Below are positions 53,526 to 62,554 of a DNA stretch of 64,000 bases, in pieces. Source of the stretch: Cyanophora paradoxa (lineage: Eukaryota > Glaucocystophyceae > Cyanophorales > Cyanophoraceae); NCBI GenBank assembly GCA_004431415.1, contig QPMI01000657.1, forward strand, positions 206,281-270,280, in the 5' to 3' direction. Each line of letters starts with the position of its first letter. The first letter of the stretch is position 1. The position numbers were made by a program, and so were the translations under genes. The notes beneath the pieces were generated by a model. It had not been told where the DNA came from. It saw nothing but the letters and a program-made list of their open reading frames with translations, and searched no databases.

Positions 53526-54545
53526 TTAAACGATGCTTATTAATTCACCTGAGAAGGCTGTTTGACTTGCATAGGAACCGACTGAATTTGTAACAAGTGT
53601 CACATATTCGTTTTGGGCAAGATTGAGAATGCAAGAGAAACACAGCGCTTTATTTGTTGTTGACAGATTGTGAACTTGGGAAATGCTCAATCCCCCTGGA
53701 TCTGCATTGTTTACCCTGAGAAACAATTCAATAGCAGAAGTTGTGGTTGAAGAAGTGAATACTGAAAATCGATAGTGTCCTGCAACAGGTGCTGTGAACC
53801 TTCCAGTTGATGTGCTGAATGAATTGGTATTGTTTACTCGAACTGTTGCCCAGTTTATTAGATCAGCAGAAGTTGTAGCAGTGTGGTTGTAGCCAAGTTG
53901 AACTGAAAATCGTGGATGTGATGTTTTGAGATAACACCCTGTATTAACTGTCAAACTATTCGCTTCCAGAGTAACAACAGTGTTACTATTTCGTTTCAGG
54001 AGAAGGTCTACATTGGCTCCTGTATCGATTTCTGGTGTAACAACCTTGTTTGTTGCTGTGATTGTAGCCTGTGAGGCAATTGGTAGTGAAATACCAGCAT
54101 TAGCTGTTACCAATCCTGTAAAGGTGCTTGTTCCTGTAATACTCACCTGGTTTGCTGTAAGAGTTCCATCAACTCTTGCCCCATCTCCAATGTAAGCTCC
54201 TCCACTTCTCACAACAAGAGCAGAGTTATTGATTGTATTGTCAAAGGTTACTATTTTGGGTGTGGTGACCCCTCCAACATCATCATATATTGATGAATCG
54301 GAAACAATCTGACCTGATTGAACTTGGTTCTTGTTTGAAACTATTAAACCTGTGGTTCTCACCTTGCCCCCATTGCGATCACATCGAATTTCTTTGCATC
54401 TGATCACAGAGTTTTGAGAAAACGAATCGGCTCCTGTTGTTTCAGTGCAAATAAACCCAGGGGTTGCATCTGTTACTGTGTGATTGAGTTGATGTAATTT
54501 CGGGGCAGCATAACAGAAAACAGGAACTGCTATTTGTGTAGACAT
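53526..54545 (-). CDS. fibre protein with head motif and C1q-like tip, copy 2 (type a)
   Basis: 339 residues. The head (about residues 1-200) is almost identical to 44,314-45,336, including SGGAYIGDGARVDG and the TANQVSITGTSTF shaft. From about residue 205 the tip diverges, though it keeps the C1q pattern (GRFTAPVAGHYRFSVFTSST...LFLRVNN...FSGELISIV). Conserved anchor with variable tip suggests selection for different binding specificities. Upstream gap 22 bp. Confidence 0.75.
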   Translation of the reverse strand: MSTQIAVPVFCYAAPKLHQLNHTVTDATPGFICTETTGADSFSQNSVIRCKEIRCDRNGGKVRTTGLIVSNKNQVQSGQIVSDSSIYDDVGGVTTPKIVTFDNTINNSALVVRSGGAYIGDGARVDGTLTANQVSITGTSTFTGLVTANAGISLPIASQATITATNKVVTPEIDTGANVDLLLKRNSNTVVTLEANSLTVNTGCYLKTSHPRFSVQLGYNHTATTSADLINWATVRVNNTNSFSTSTGRFTAPVAGHYRFSVFTSSTTTSAIELFLRVNNADPGGLSISQVHNLSTTNKALCFSCILNLAQNEYVTLVTNSVGSYASQTAFSGELISIV

Positions 54546-54567
54546 TCTTTATATTATGTAGACAATA

Positions 54568-55635
54568 TTATGAATGGACAAGCATACATCCAAAGAACCA
54601 TCTGATATTATAATATATAGAACCTCCACCACTGCTATTATATGATATTCTGATGGAATCATTGGCTTGAAGGTCTACAATAATTTCGAACCCATTGTTT
54701 GCATATGCAGATGCATAATTAGTATTAACTTCAATTCCAGATGAGCTTCCGTTTTTCTGTAAAAATGTAACAATATTAGTTGTTCTTCCAGTCCAATAAC
54801 AGGATCCACTAAATGTGACAAGATAGTTTCCTGTAACAGGGGCAGTAAAAAGCCCTGTCGCAGGATCGAAATGATTTCCTTGGTTCACTATGACTCCTGT
54901 TGTTGGATATATATTTATTGAGGAAATTGTTGCAGTTATTGACCCATTTGGTTGCTGTTTTGTTGCAAAGAAACGAGGATGGCTACTTAATTTGAGATAT
55001 TTGCTTGTCGGAAGTGTGAGATGTTGAACAGTTGTGTTATCTGTCTGAATAGTTTTTTGAAGAGAAAGAATGGTATCCCCATTCCTCTTGTAATTTATGA
55101 CCATGTCACTCATGTTATCAATCTCAGGTGTGTTTATTCTTGTAGAAAGTGTGAGTGTTCCATACTGAATATTTCCTGAAAGCCCACCATTGAAGTTCAT
55201 AAACCCGCCAAAACTACTTGTCCCACTCACAGATAGTTGATTTGCTGTGACACTTCCTGCTACATTTGCTCCATCTCCAATGTAGGCTCCTCCACTCTTG
55301 ACTACAAGAGCGGAATTATTGCTTGTGTTCCCAAAAGTCACTATCTGTGCTGTGGTGACTCCACCCACATTATCATATATTGCTGAATCCGGGACTACCT
55401 GACCTGATTGGACTTGATTTTTATTCGAGATTATAATGCCTGTGGTTCTAATCTTGCCTCCATTTCGATCACATCTAATCTCTTTGACTCTGAGTATATT
55501 ATTCTCTGTGAAAGAGGTATTACTTGAAGTTTCAGTGCAAATATACCCAGGTGTTGAATCAACTACTCCATGAGAGGTGCTATGGAGTGATTTGGCTGCA
55601 AGTTCATAATTTGGGATTTCTAATAGAGAGGTCAT
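54568..55635 (-). CDS. fibre protein with head motif and C1q-like tip, copy 2 (type b)
   Basis: 355 residues starting MTSLLEIPNY. The head is almost identical to 45,359-46,426 but with the standard KSGGAYIGDG. The tip is strongly diverged yet of the same length and fold pattern (GLFTAPVTGNYLVTFSGSCY...FLQKNGS...). It sits between type a and the HxH fibre, as in copy 1. Confidence 0.75.
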   Translation of the reverse strand: MTSLLEIPNYELAAKSLHSTSHGVVDSTPGYICTETSSNTSFTENNILRVKEIRCDRNGGKIRTTGIIISNKNQVQSGQVVPDSAIYDNVGGVTTAQIVTFGNTSNNSALVVKSGGAYIGDGANVAGSVTANQLSVSGTSSFGGFMNFNGGLSGNIQYGTLTLSTRINTPEIDNMSDMVINYKRNGDTILSLQKTIQTDNTTVQHLTLPTSKYLKLSSHPRFFATKQQPNGSITATISSINIYPTTGVIVNQGNHFDPATGLFTAPVTGNYLVTFSGSCYWTGRTTNIVTFLQKNGSSSGIEVNTNYASAYANNGFEIIVDLQANDSIRISYNSSGGGSIYYNIRWFFGCMLVHS

Positions 55636-55660
55636 CTTTGTAATAGTGTGAGAATCTTAA

Positions 55661-57082
55661 TTATGCTGTTGCTATCCAATGAATTGCAATTTGAAGCCAC
55701 TGTGGTTGAATGGTTACCCATCCTGCTGCCCAAATAACAAGATTGATTGTGGTAGAGGTTGTTGAGTTGCTTGATATTCCTATTTTATAATCGATTTCCA
55801 CATTTGTTGCAGGTAGTCCCTGCAATGTTACAACAACAGATGGAGCAGATGCAAAGGCAGGACTCCAATTTAATGTAATGGTATGGTTTTGCCTTGCTGA
55901 ACTGCCCCCAATTTGAGGATTTGCAATTGTCATTTCATGTCTCCCTTTTCTAATCAGGTTATCAAGCATGTATTGAGGAGCCAGCTTAGTAACCTTTGAA
56001 TTGTCCCGAGGATCCATGACCCACATTTCTCTTGCATATGCATTACCACGAACAAGGAGTGTTTTATCCTGATAGTAAGATATAGAGTTAGTAGAAAGGG
56101 TAGAGTTGTGGAAATTCCAAATAACAGGAGGATCAGGCATAATATATGGGTCATAATCGAGAAAGTAACCTGATCCAATAAGAAGGTTTGCATTTGCAGT
56201 GATGTTATTGGCTGTAAAGGGATCAAGGGTGGGTTTATTGGTCAGATCATTGTAGTTGCCCGAGAAAATCGCTGGTTTGTTATAGATATCTGTATTCCAA
56301 TCATGAGTGTGTGCAAAATCTGTAATCTCTGCCTTAGTGTGGGTGTGACCAACATATGCAACATTTCCAAGATCTGTAATCTCTGCCTTGGTATGGGTGT
56401 GACCCACATATGCAACATTTCCGAGATCTAATATCTCTGATTTAACATGAGTGTGAGCGAAATTTGTGATATCTGCTCTTGTGTGGAAGTGTGCAAAATC
56501 TGTAATTTGTGATTTGGTGTGAGTGTGTGCAAAATCTGTGATTTCTGCCTTTGTGTGGGTGTGTGATCTATTATTTAGATCAAGGAAACTACCCGAAAAT
56601 GCAACAGGATGCAGATTTGCAGCAGTAGGTTTATTTATGAGATCATTATAATCTCCTGTGAAAGAGATGGTCTTTAGTTCACCCCTTCCTACATAATCAG
56701 AAGGGAGATCAATCTTAATGGGCATAATAGCTGGATCATCAGGTATCTCATACTCACCTCCTGGATGAACCACAGGAAAGGTTTGATTGCTTTCAGTATG
56801 GACAAAGAAGTTACATGCTGTTACTGTTCCATCAATAGTCCCACCTGTGAGAGGGAGGTAATTGCCTGTAACACCAATACCTATACCTGCAATGATTGTA
56901 TTTAGTTCTGTTTCATCTATGTAGTTCTGAGCTTGAAGGTAATCCTCTGTGACTACTCTCGAAATGCTCTCATTGTGTATGTTTTTTGCAGCCATTCTTT
57001 GATTGGCTTCCAGAACCCCACCATAATCTGTTTTAATCCATGCAAGCTCTGCCCTTCCATAATTATCATTTGCAGTTCCCAC
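55661..57082 (-). CDS. long fibre with HxH shaft repeats, copy 2, without an ATG at its 5' end
   Basis: 473 codons from a GTG at 57,082. The frame has no ATG before an internal Met in QRMAAKNIHNE (about codon 30). The N-terminal ~90 residues are unrelated to those of copy 1, then identity is very high through the seven HxH modules and C-terminal domain. Two modules are rearranged: LGNVAYVG spacers occur twice here and once in copy 1. The start overlaps the stop of the 57,082-58,941 gene in another frame, so either a non-ATG start, a start at the internal Met, or a frameshift fusion with the upstream gene is possible. Confidence 0.65.
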   Translation of the reverse strand: MGTANDNYGRAELAWIKTDYGGVLEANQRMAAKNIHNESISRVVTEDYLQAQNYIDETELNTIIAGIGIGVTGNYLPLTGGTIDGTVTACNFFVHTESNQTFPVVHPGGEYEIPDDPAIMPIKIDLPSDYVGRGELKTISFTGDYNDLINKPTAANLHPVAFSGSFLDLNNRSHTHTKAEITDFAHTHTKSQITDFAHFHTRADITNFAHTHVKSEILDLGNVAYVGHTHTKAEITDLGNVAYVGHTHTKAEITDFAHTHDWNTDIYNKPAIFSGNYNDLTNKPTLDPFTANNITANANLLIGSGYFLDYDPYIMPDPPVIWNFHNSTLSTNSISYYQDKTLLVRGNAYAREMWVMDPRDNSKVTKLAPQYMLDNLIRKGRHEMTIANPQIGGSSARQNHTITLNWSPAFASAPSVVVTLQGLPATNVEIDYKIGISSNSTTSTTINLVIWAAGWVTIQPQWLQIAIHWIATA

Positions 57083-58941
57083 TATGGAATGTAGGAATAC
57101 TTATCTCGACTGAAAACTATCATTGGTCTTGAGCCATCTAAGCTGCTTACATCTGCTACATGAACCTGTATAGCAGAGTTGTAATTTTGGTAGGTTGCTG
57201 GGTCTGTTGGGACTCTGAATGTATCTGTGGGAATGTCAGCCTCCATGTAGCTTGACACAAAGATATTTGGTATGGTTGCTCCTGGTGGTGGTGGGGTTTC
57301 AAAAGAGCCTGGTAATGTCCTAATATGAAGTGGTCCTCTCATAGCTGAATTCGCAAGTGTCCCATTCACATGAACATAGTGTTCATTCAAAAAGATCCTT
57401 TCAGGGATATTACAAGTCTGGTAAAGAGAAACCCCCAAGTTATCAAGAGGCTCCACCTTTGCGAATTCTGGTTGGTCATTGATCTCATCCCAAATATGTT
57501 CATGTTTGCTTGGTGGGAACTCAGTTGGAATCCCATCAATTTCACCCCAATCATGCCTGTGATCCTCTGGTGGATACTTTTGAGGTTTGCCTAAGATCTC
57601 ATCCCAATCATGATTGTGATCCTCTGGGGGATACTTTGCAGGTTTATTATTAATTTGTTCATAATCAGGAAAGAACTCCCAGATCTCAGGTCGAAATCCA
57701 TCTGGTAATAATTCCTCATGGGGTTCATAAGGTTGCTCATAGTCAACAGCTGGTGGATCATGACCATCTGGCAAATACTCCTCATCAGGTTCATAGTTCT
57801 GCTCATACTCAAACTCTTGTGGATCTAAGCCATCTGGTAGTATCTCCTCCTCATTGGGATCAAACTGATCATATTCATATTCTTGTGGGTCAAAACCATC
57901 TGGTAAATATTCTTCCTCATCTGGAACGAATTGATATTCTTCAAGCTCTAATATATCGATTTCAGGAGGTAAATACTGCTCATCTATTTGCTTTCTGGGT
58001 TCAATTATAGGTTTATTGCGAACTTGCTCCCAACTAACAATATGCTGCCCAAAGGCTACATCTTCAGTTGCTGTGTATTCTCTTCCAGGCTGCTTCTTTG
58101 GTGTTAAATCCGGAGGTCCATTTGGATAAGGAATAGGAAATGGAACAGTAGGTCCATTGGGACCATAATGCTCAATGATTTCTCTTAGGGTTTTCTCACT
58201 AACAAGCTTCTCACCATTTGCATACACATTACTGCCATGGATATTTCGCCATTGCCTGGTTCGAATTCCAAGGTCTTTCACATTGCTATACAAAGGCAAA
58301 AGGTGCCTATCCATTTCAACAAGATCAGGATGTAAATGGATTGCTACTGGTTGACTGGGGCTACTGTTGATTGTAATTGATGGCTTTTTTTGATGGACAT
58401 CTTTTGGAGTAAAGAACCCAAAAGGCTCATTCCTCGCAAAGTCATATGTAATATCCTTGGGGTATACATCATTTGTGTAGGAGACCTGATTTGTGTTGGC
58501 AATGGGACCCACTTGCAAAACTTGGGGGACCTCTGCTTTTGGAGTGCTGCCCTCATTGTAAATTCGCAAAGCTGTGTTCTGTTTGCCCTGCTCATCTTGA
58601 ACATTGAAAATCAAACGACCACTATCAAACCTGGAAGGTATATCTGGATGAGTGCCACTGGTTGTGAGTTTCCTAGGTCTCCTTCTTGTTGCTTTGATCT
58701 CTGCCACTTGGTTTGCCTTCACATTACCCAAGCTAAAAGCTACACTGACATCCTCTTTATTTGGATCAGTTTGATTCACAGATAAAGCATGCTCCCTTGA
58801 TTGAGTCTTGGATGAATTATCGGAACTGTGGTCAATCGAAACTGAACCCTTTACTTTAATATTATCAAAGTTCACATGCTTGGTGCTGCTTGCATTATCA
58901 TCTTGAATGGTTTCTAGATTGGGTGGGTAATTGAAGCTCAT
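57082..58941 (-). CDS. long acidic-repeat virion protein with phage-like W..I..KP modules
   Basis: 619 residues, ATG start. The first ~270 residues look like a base or assembly domain. Residues about 330-430 contain five or six repeats of an acidic unit ending (Y/L)LPDG.DP (EEYLPDGFDPQEYEY, EEILPDGLDPQEFEY and others). Three modules of the type PPEDHNHDWDEILGKP follow, a pattern common in phage tail fibres, before a beta-rich C-terminal domain. It is probably a structural or fibre-base protein read first in the minus-strand fibre cluster (inference). It shares the D/N-H-x-H-D-W motif with the HxH fibres. Confidence 0.65.
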   Translation of the reverse strand: MSFNYPPNLETIQDDNASSTKHVNFDNIKVKGSVSIDHSSDNSSKTQSREHALSVNQTDPNKEDVSVAFSLGNVKANQVAEIKATRRRPRKLTTSGTHPDIPSRFDSGRLIFNVQDEQGKQNTALRIYNEGSTPKAEVPQVLQVGPIANTNQVSYTNDVYPKDITYDFARNEPFGFFTPKDVHQKKPSITINSSPSQPVAIHLHPDLVEMDRHLLPLYSNVKDLGIRTRQWRNIHGSNVYANGEKLVSEKTLREIIEHYGPNGPTVPFPIPYPNGPPDLTPKKQPGREYTATEDVAFGQHIVSWEQVRNKPIIEPRKQIDEQYLPPEIDILELEEYQFVPDEEEYLPDGFDPQEYEYDQFDPNEEEILPDGLDPQEFEYEQNYEPDEEYLPDGHDPPAVDYEQPYEPHEELLPDGFRPEIWEFFPDYEQINNKPAKYPPEDHNHDWDEILGKPQKYPPEDHRHDWGEIDGIPTEFPPSKHEHIWDEINDQPEFAKVEPLDNLGVSLYQTCNIPERIFLNEHYVHVNGTLANSAMRGPLHIRTLPGSFETPPPPGATIPNIFVSSYMEADIPTDTFRVPTDPATYQNYNSAIQVHVADVSSLDGSRPMIVFSRDKYSYIP

Positions 58942-58984
58942 GGCTTTTACTATATGGATTTATAAAATTCCTGATAAGTAAAAG
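58942..58984. promoter_or_regulatory. divergent intergenic region (43 bp)
   Basis: An AT-rich gap between two genes transcribed away from each other contains TATATGGATTTATAAAA-type sequence and must hold both start regions. No defined viral promoter consensus was recognised. Confidence 0.35.
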
Positions 58985-60442
58985 ATGCCTCTCAAAATAG
59001 TCCTAAGTCTGTCAGGGGGAGGTGCAAGGGGCATTATCATAACCAGGCTGCTCAAAGAAATCGAAAATCGAACTGGCAGGAGAATTATTGACCTTGTGGA
59101 TCTTGTAAGTGGAACTTCCACTGGTGGGATCATTGCAATAGGTTTGAATATAAGGCATCCTGATAAACCAGGTGAACCTAAACTGACAGCAAACGATTTA
59201 CATAATATTTACCTAACTCAACTGCCCTTGATTTTCGCAAATCCTCGAAATATAATCGAAAATGCCCTATTTAACACAAAGTATGATGTGGGACCCTTGG
59301 AGACTGCAATTAATTCAGTTACTGGTGAATCACTAATACAGGATTCTCTAAAGGACATTGTGATCACATCCTTTGATACTCAGAATATGAAACCAATATT
59401 TATCACAAATGATAACAATTACAACTTTATGCCTTGTAAGATTGCTGCTAGGGCTACTTCTGCTGCCCCTACATACTTTTCACCTGTAAGCATTGTTGAT
59501 TTCAATAGGGCAGTATATGTCTGTCTAATTGATGGTGCCATTTCGGGTAACAATAATCCCAGTGTGTGTGGTTACAGCCATGCAAAGAAGATTTACAGTG
59601 ATGATGATGATATTATAGTAATAAGCATCTCTTGTGGTGAGGTAGACCCATATTTAGAGTCTGATTATGTGGGTTATGCTTATGAGACTGTCAACAGCTG
59701 GGGCATTCTCTCATGGATTGCCTCAACAGATGGAAGCCCATTGATTAACATGCTCATGGCTGCAAGTGAGCTTTCTGCCCTTGATAAGATGGAGGAGTTG
59801 TTACCCTACAACTATGATCAGGATTATGGGAGATACTATAGGCTATCAGTCCCTCTGCCAAATCATATAGTTAGCTCCCTTGATGACACTTCTAAAATCC
59901 CAGATATGCTTTCTTTCACAGAAACCTACATTGCAGCAAACAATGATATGATCAATAAGCTTTGCAGCCTACTAGTAGCAAACTATGAACTAAAGAACCC
60001 TTCAAAGGCTTACATTTCATCCACTCTCACAGAGTCACCTCCTTTAGATGCTAATTGGTATCAGCTTGCAGATGATGCCTTTACTGCCTCATCCTCTGTG
60101 ACAGGTAAAGAGCCTTTCATGGCTAGACCTTCAGCATTTGGCTGGGAAGCTGGAGCCTATGCTCCTGAACAGATATGGGAAACCCCCACTGAATACCTTC
60201 AAGTTGCTTTCCCATATACTTTTGAACTCTCTTCTGTGATTGCATATGGATCAGGGGACACCAATGCTTTTATTAAGACTTTCAATGTGGCAACATCCAC
60301 TGATGGGATTAACTGGTCTTTTATTCGATCAGATGGGCAGAACAAAATATATGTCTGTGAGAACATTAACAATGCTCACAACTCAGGTGATATGGCTCTA
60401 TTGAGTGGATTTCCTCTCAGCATCAAGGATGCTTTTACATAG
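58985..60442 (+). CDS. patatin-like phospholipase with C-terminal F5/8C (discoidin) domain, frameshifted near its end
   Basis: 485 residues. The patatin catalytic set is complete: oxyanion-hole GGGARG (residues 11-16), nucleophile motif GTSTG with Ser45, and the DGA motif with Asp183. Such enzymes release fatty acids from membrane phospholipids. From about residue 355 the sequence follows the F5/8 type C pattern (FTASSSVTG, WLQV-like YLQVAF, FNVATSTDGINWSFI), a carbohydrate- or lipid-binding domain. The stop at 60,440 cuts this domain. The missing last block (IKYIRIYP...MRVDFTG) is intact in another frame at 60,445-60,540. The enzyme may help entry or exit through host membranes (inference). 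Confidence 0.8.
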   Translation: MPLKIVLSLSGGGARGIIITRLLKEIENRTGRRIIDLVDLVSGTSTGGIIAIGLNIRHPDKPGEPKLTANDLHNIYLTQLPLIFANPRNIIENALFNTKYDVGPLETAINSVTGESLIQDSLKDIVITSFDTQNMKPIFITNDNNYNFMPCKIAARATSAAPTYFSPVSIVDFNRAVYVCLIDGAISGNNNPSVCGYSHAKKIYSDDDDIIVISISCGEVDPYLESDYVGYAYETVNSWGILSWIASTDGSPLINMLMAASELSALDKMEELLPYNYDQDYGRYYRLSVPLPNHIVSSLDDTSKIPDMLSFTETYIAANNDMINKLCSLLVANYELKNPSKAYISSTLTESPPLDANWYQLADDAFTASSSVTGKEPFMARPSAFGWEAGAYAPEQIWETPTEYLQVAFPYTFELSSVIAYGSGDTNAFIKTFNVATSTDGINWSFIRSDGQNKIYVCENINNAHNSGDMALLSGFPLSIKDAFT

Positions 60443-60529
60443 GTTATTCTCTGAGAATCAAATATATTCGCATTTATCCCCTTGTGTATGTGAATGCTCC
60501 CACAATGAGAGTTGACTTTACAGGTGCCT

Positions 60530-61462
60530 TTATTCGATAAACTCCAACTGAAACGAATTATCGATTCCATTCATATCAATCAGTTCACCAAAGTAATCTT
60601 TAAACTCCACAGTGAGTTCCCTTATCACCAGGTTTCTGTCATTGATTTGAATAAATTCTGCATGCTCACCACTATGGTAAACATAGCCACCTATATCTTT
60701 ACTCAATTGCAATCGTAGGATAGCCCCCTGGTTATGTGGTTGCGATTTCGGAATTATATTGTGTCTACTTGCAAAGGGGGCAAGCTCTCTAATATGCATG
60801 TACAGATACTGCTCAGCATTCATATCAGACATCTTCCTGCTGTCAAAATAATACTGCAAGGGCTTTGAGGAGAGTCTGGGTCCTGAGAAGGTGATTCCCC
60901 ATGCTGGGTGATCAGGTGTAATAGGTTTACCATCATACTTTAAAAGGTTCTCAGGTCGATATGGAGATCCACCAACAGGAGGAGTGCTATAATACCCAGT
61001 GGTGTATTCAGTAGAACTCACACCCAAAAGCTTCCCTATTCGCTTGTTGCTTGCAATAAAACGGAACTCATGGTTACTGTAAAACTCCACTTTATAGGTA
61101 GTTGGATTGTAGAATATCTTGAACTCAAAAAACACAGTTTTATCTGCAATGGTTTTGAAGCTTGAATAGTTCAGCCCATAATTATAGGGATGTGTTACCC
61201 CAAAATGACCCTGGTTAATGTAGCCACTGGGAAGGGGATACACTTTCTGTGTGATGATTTCATTGTATGAACCATCTTGGTAGTTAAAATCAACTGTTAA
61301 ATGATCAGTTCCCACACTGTTATAGATACTGTTTGGAATCTCTGCATATAGAACCCTGCATTCCCTTGGTCTCTCTACTGGAGTTGTGAGGGTGACCCTG
61401 TAAGAGTTTTCATTTTGTCCTTGGCTTCTATCCCTGCTATCAATATTAACAAGTCGATTCAT
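60530..61462 (-). CDS. viral structural protein, minor capsid type 1
   Basis: 310 residues, ATG start. It begins MNRLVNIDSRDRSQGQNENS and continues YRVTLTTPVERPRECRVLYA then EIPNSIYNSV. The pattern IDSRDR...N.Y.V.L..P......V....IPNSIY is characteristic of minor capsid or penton-like proteins of NCLDV and polinton-like viruses. The rest is beta-rich, fitting a jelly-roll. Its stop overlaps the remnant of the phospholipase's discoidin frame by about 11 bp, tail to tail. It pairs with the divergent gene at 61,492, which has a related N-terminal pattern. Confidence 0.7.
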   Translation of the reverse strand: MNRLVNIDSRDRSQGQNENSYRVTLTTPVERPRECRVLYAEIPNSIYNSVGTDHLTVDFNYQDGSYNEIITQKVYPLPSGYINQGHFGVTHPYNYGLNYSSFKTIADKTVFFEFKIFYNPTTYKVEFYSNHEFRFIASNKRIGKLLGVSSTEYTTGYYSTPPVGGSPYRPENLLKYDGKPITPDHPAWGITFSGPRLSSKPLQYYFDSRKMSDMNAEQYLYMHIRELAPFASRHNIIPKSQPHNQGAILRLQLSKDIGGYVYHSGEHAEFIQINDRNLVIRELTVEFKDYFGELIDMNGIDNSFQLEFIE

Positions 61463-61491
61463 TTTAATATATAAATATAGATAAAAGAAGA
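61463..61491. promoter_or_regulatory. 29-bp divergent promoter gap
   Basis: The two structural genes start on opposite strands only 29 bp apart. The gap is almost pure A/T (TTTAATATATAAATATAG...) with TATA-like sequence usable in both directions. Shared late expression is likely (inference). Confidence 0.45.
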
Positions 61492-62451
61492 ATGCCTGTG
61501 GATTACATCGAGGTTAGCTCATTTAATACAATCTCTGGTGATGGTCCCACATCAAGCTTTGTGGCTAGACTCCCCAGTACTTATGAGAATGTGAGGGCTG
61601 TGAGACTGGTCTCAGCCGAATTTTATAACAGCATCCCTATGGTGAGTGGTGAAACCAAAGCTGGAGATGTCACAGTTGATAACACATTTAGTATTTATTA
61701 TTCTGAAGAACTTGCAGGAGCTGGAATTACAGGAATTCCAACAACTCGCCCAGCTGCTGATTTTGAACAATGGAAACAATTCATTGTAAATCGCGAAACC
61801 CCCATTCAAAACCACCAACAGCTGGTGAATGTTATAAATGAAAAGTTTAATGACAGAAATCCTAAACCATCTCTTCGCTGCAAATGGGATGAGACACTGA
61901 AACGAATTATTTTCCATTCCGAAAAAAAGTTTTACCTGGCTTTCTCACTTGCTGTAAACCCAAACCTGCAAACAATCCAAAAGCTGTTAAGCTCAGCTCG
62001 ACTTTTCGGTCTTGATCCTGGAAGATATGGCAATTCCCCAATCAAATCACAAGTTTATGATGGTCTCACTGATGGTATCTTTACTGGGACTCGAGTGAAC
62101 GGTATTATATCTTCATTTGAGCCTGAGACGACCAGGGATAGTGTTTTGTTTGTGAGAGTAAAGGAGCTGGGTGATCTGGTGCAATGTGGGGATGGTCTTC
62201 TGACTGGTTACTTCCATAAAATAGTGGTCCCTGACAAAGATTATGGTGAGCATGTAGTTTACAATTCGACAGAGGCTCATCCACTTTACAAATACTATAA
62301 TAAGAAGGTTGGATTATCCACTTTCTCGGTTGATATTGTGAATGCTGTAAATGAACCAATTGATTTCGAGGGTCAACCTGTTCACCTTACCTTTGAAATT
62401 CGCTATGGTGATGAGCCAGCTGGGACCCAGTTTATGAATACTATAAGATGA
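61492..62451 (+). CDS. viral structural protein, minor capsid type 2
   Basis: 319 residues, ATG start. It opens MPVDYIEVSSFNTISGDGPT, then SFVARLPSTYENVRAVRLVS and AEFYNSIPMV. This is the same architecture as the divergent neighbour (variable strand, F.V.L...Y.NV..V.L.SAE..NSI), so the two probably form a paralogous pair of capsid vertex or minor capsid proteins. The body is beta-rich. A 103-bp gap leads to the capsid gene on the same strand. Confidence 0.65.
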   Translation: MPVDYIEVSSFNTISGDGPTSSFVARLPSTYENVRAVRLVSAEFYNSIPMVSGETKAGDVTVDNTFSIYYSEELAGAGITGIPTTRPAADFEQWKQFIVNRETPIQNHQQLVNVINEKFNDRNPKPSLRCKWDETLKRIIFHSEKKFYLAFSLAVNPNLQTIQKLLSSARLFGLDPGRYGNSPIKSQVYDGLTDGIFTGTRVNGIISSFEPETTRDSVLFVRVKELGDLVQCGDGLLTGYFHKIVVPDKDYGEHVVYNSTEAHPLYKYYNKKVGLSTFSVDIVNAVNEPIDFEGQPVHLTFEIRYGDEPAGTQFMNTIR

Positions 62452-62554
62452 GAATGTCGCAGCTTCACCCTTCCTATCCAGTTATTACAAACTTCGCATA
62501 AATTAAGGATCATTGGTAGATTTTTTATGTTGCAGTATAATAAAAGAGAATATA

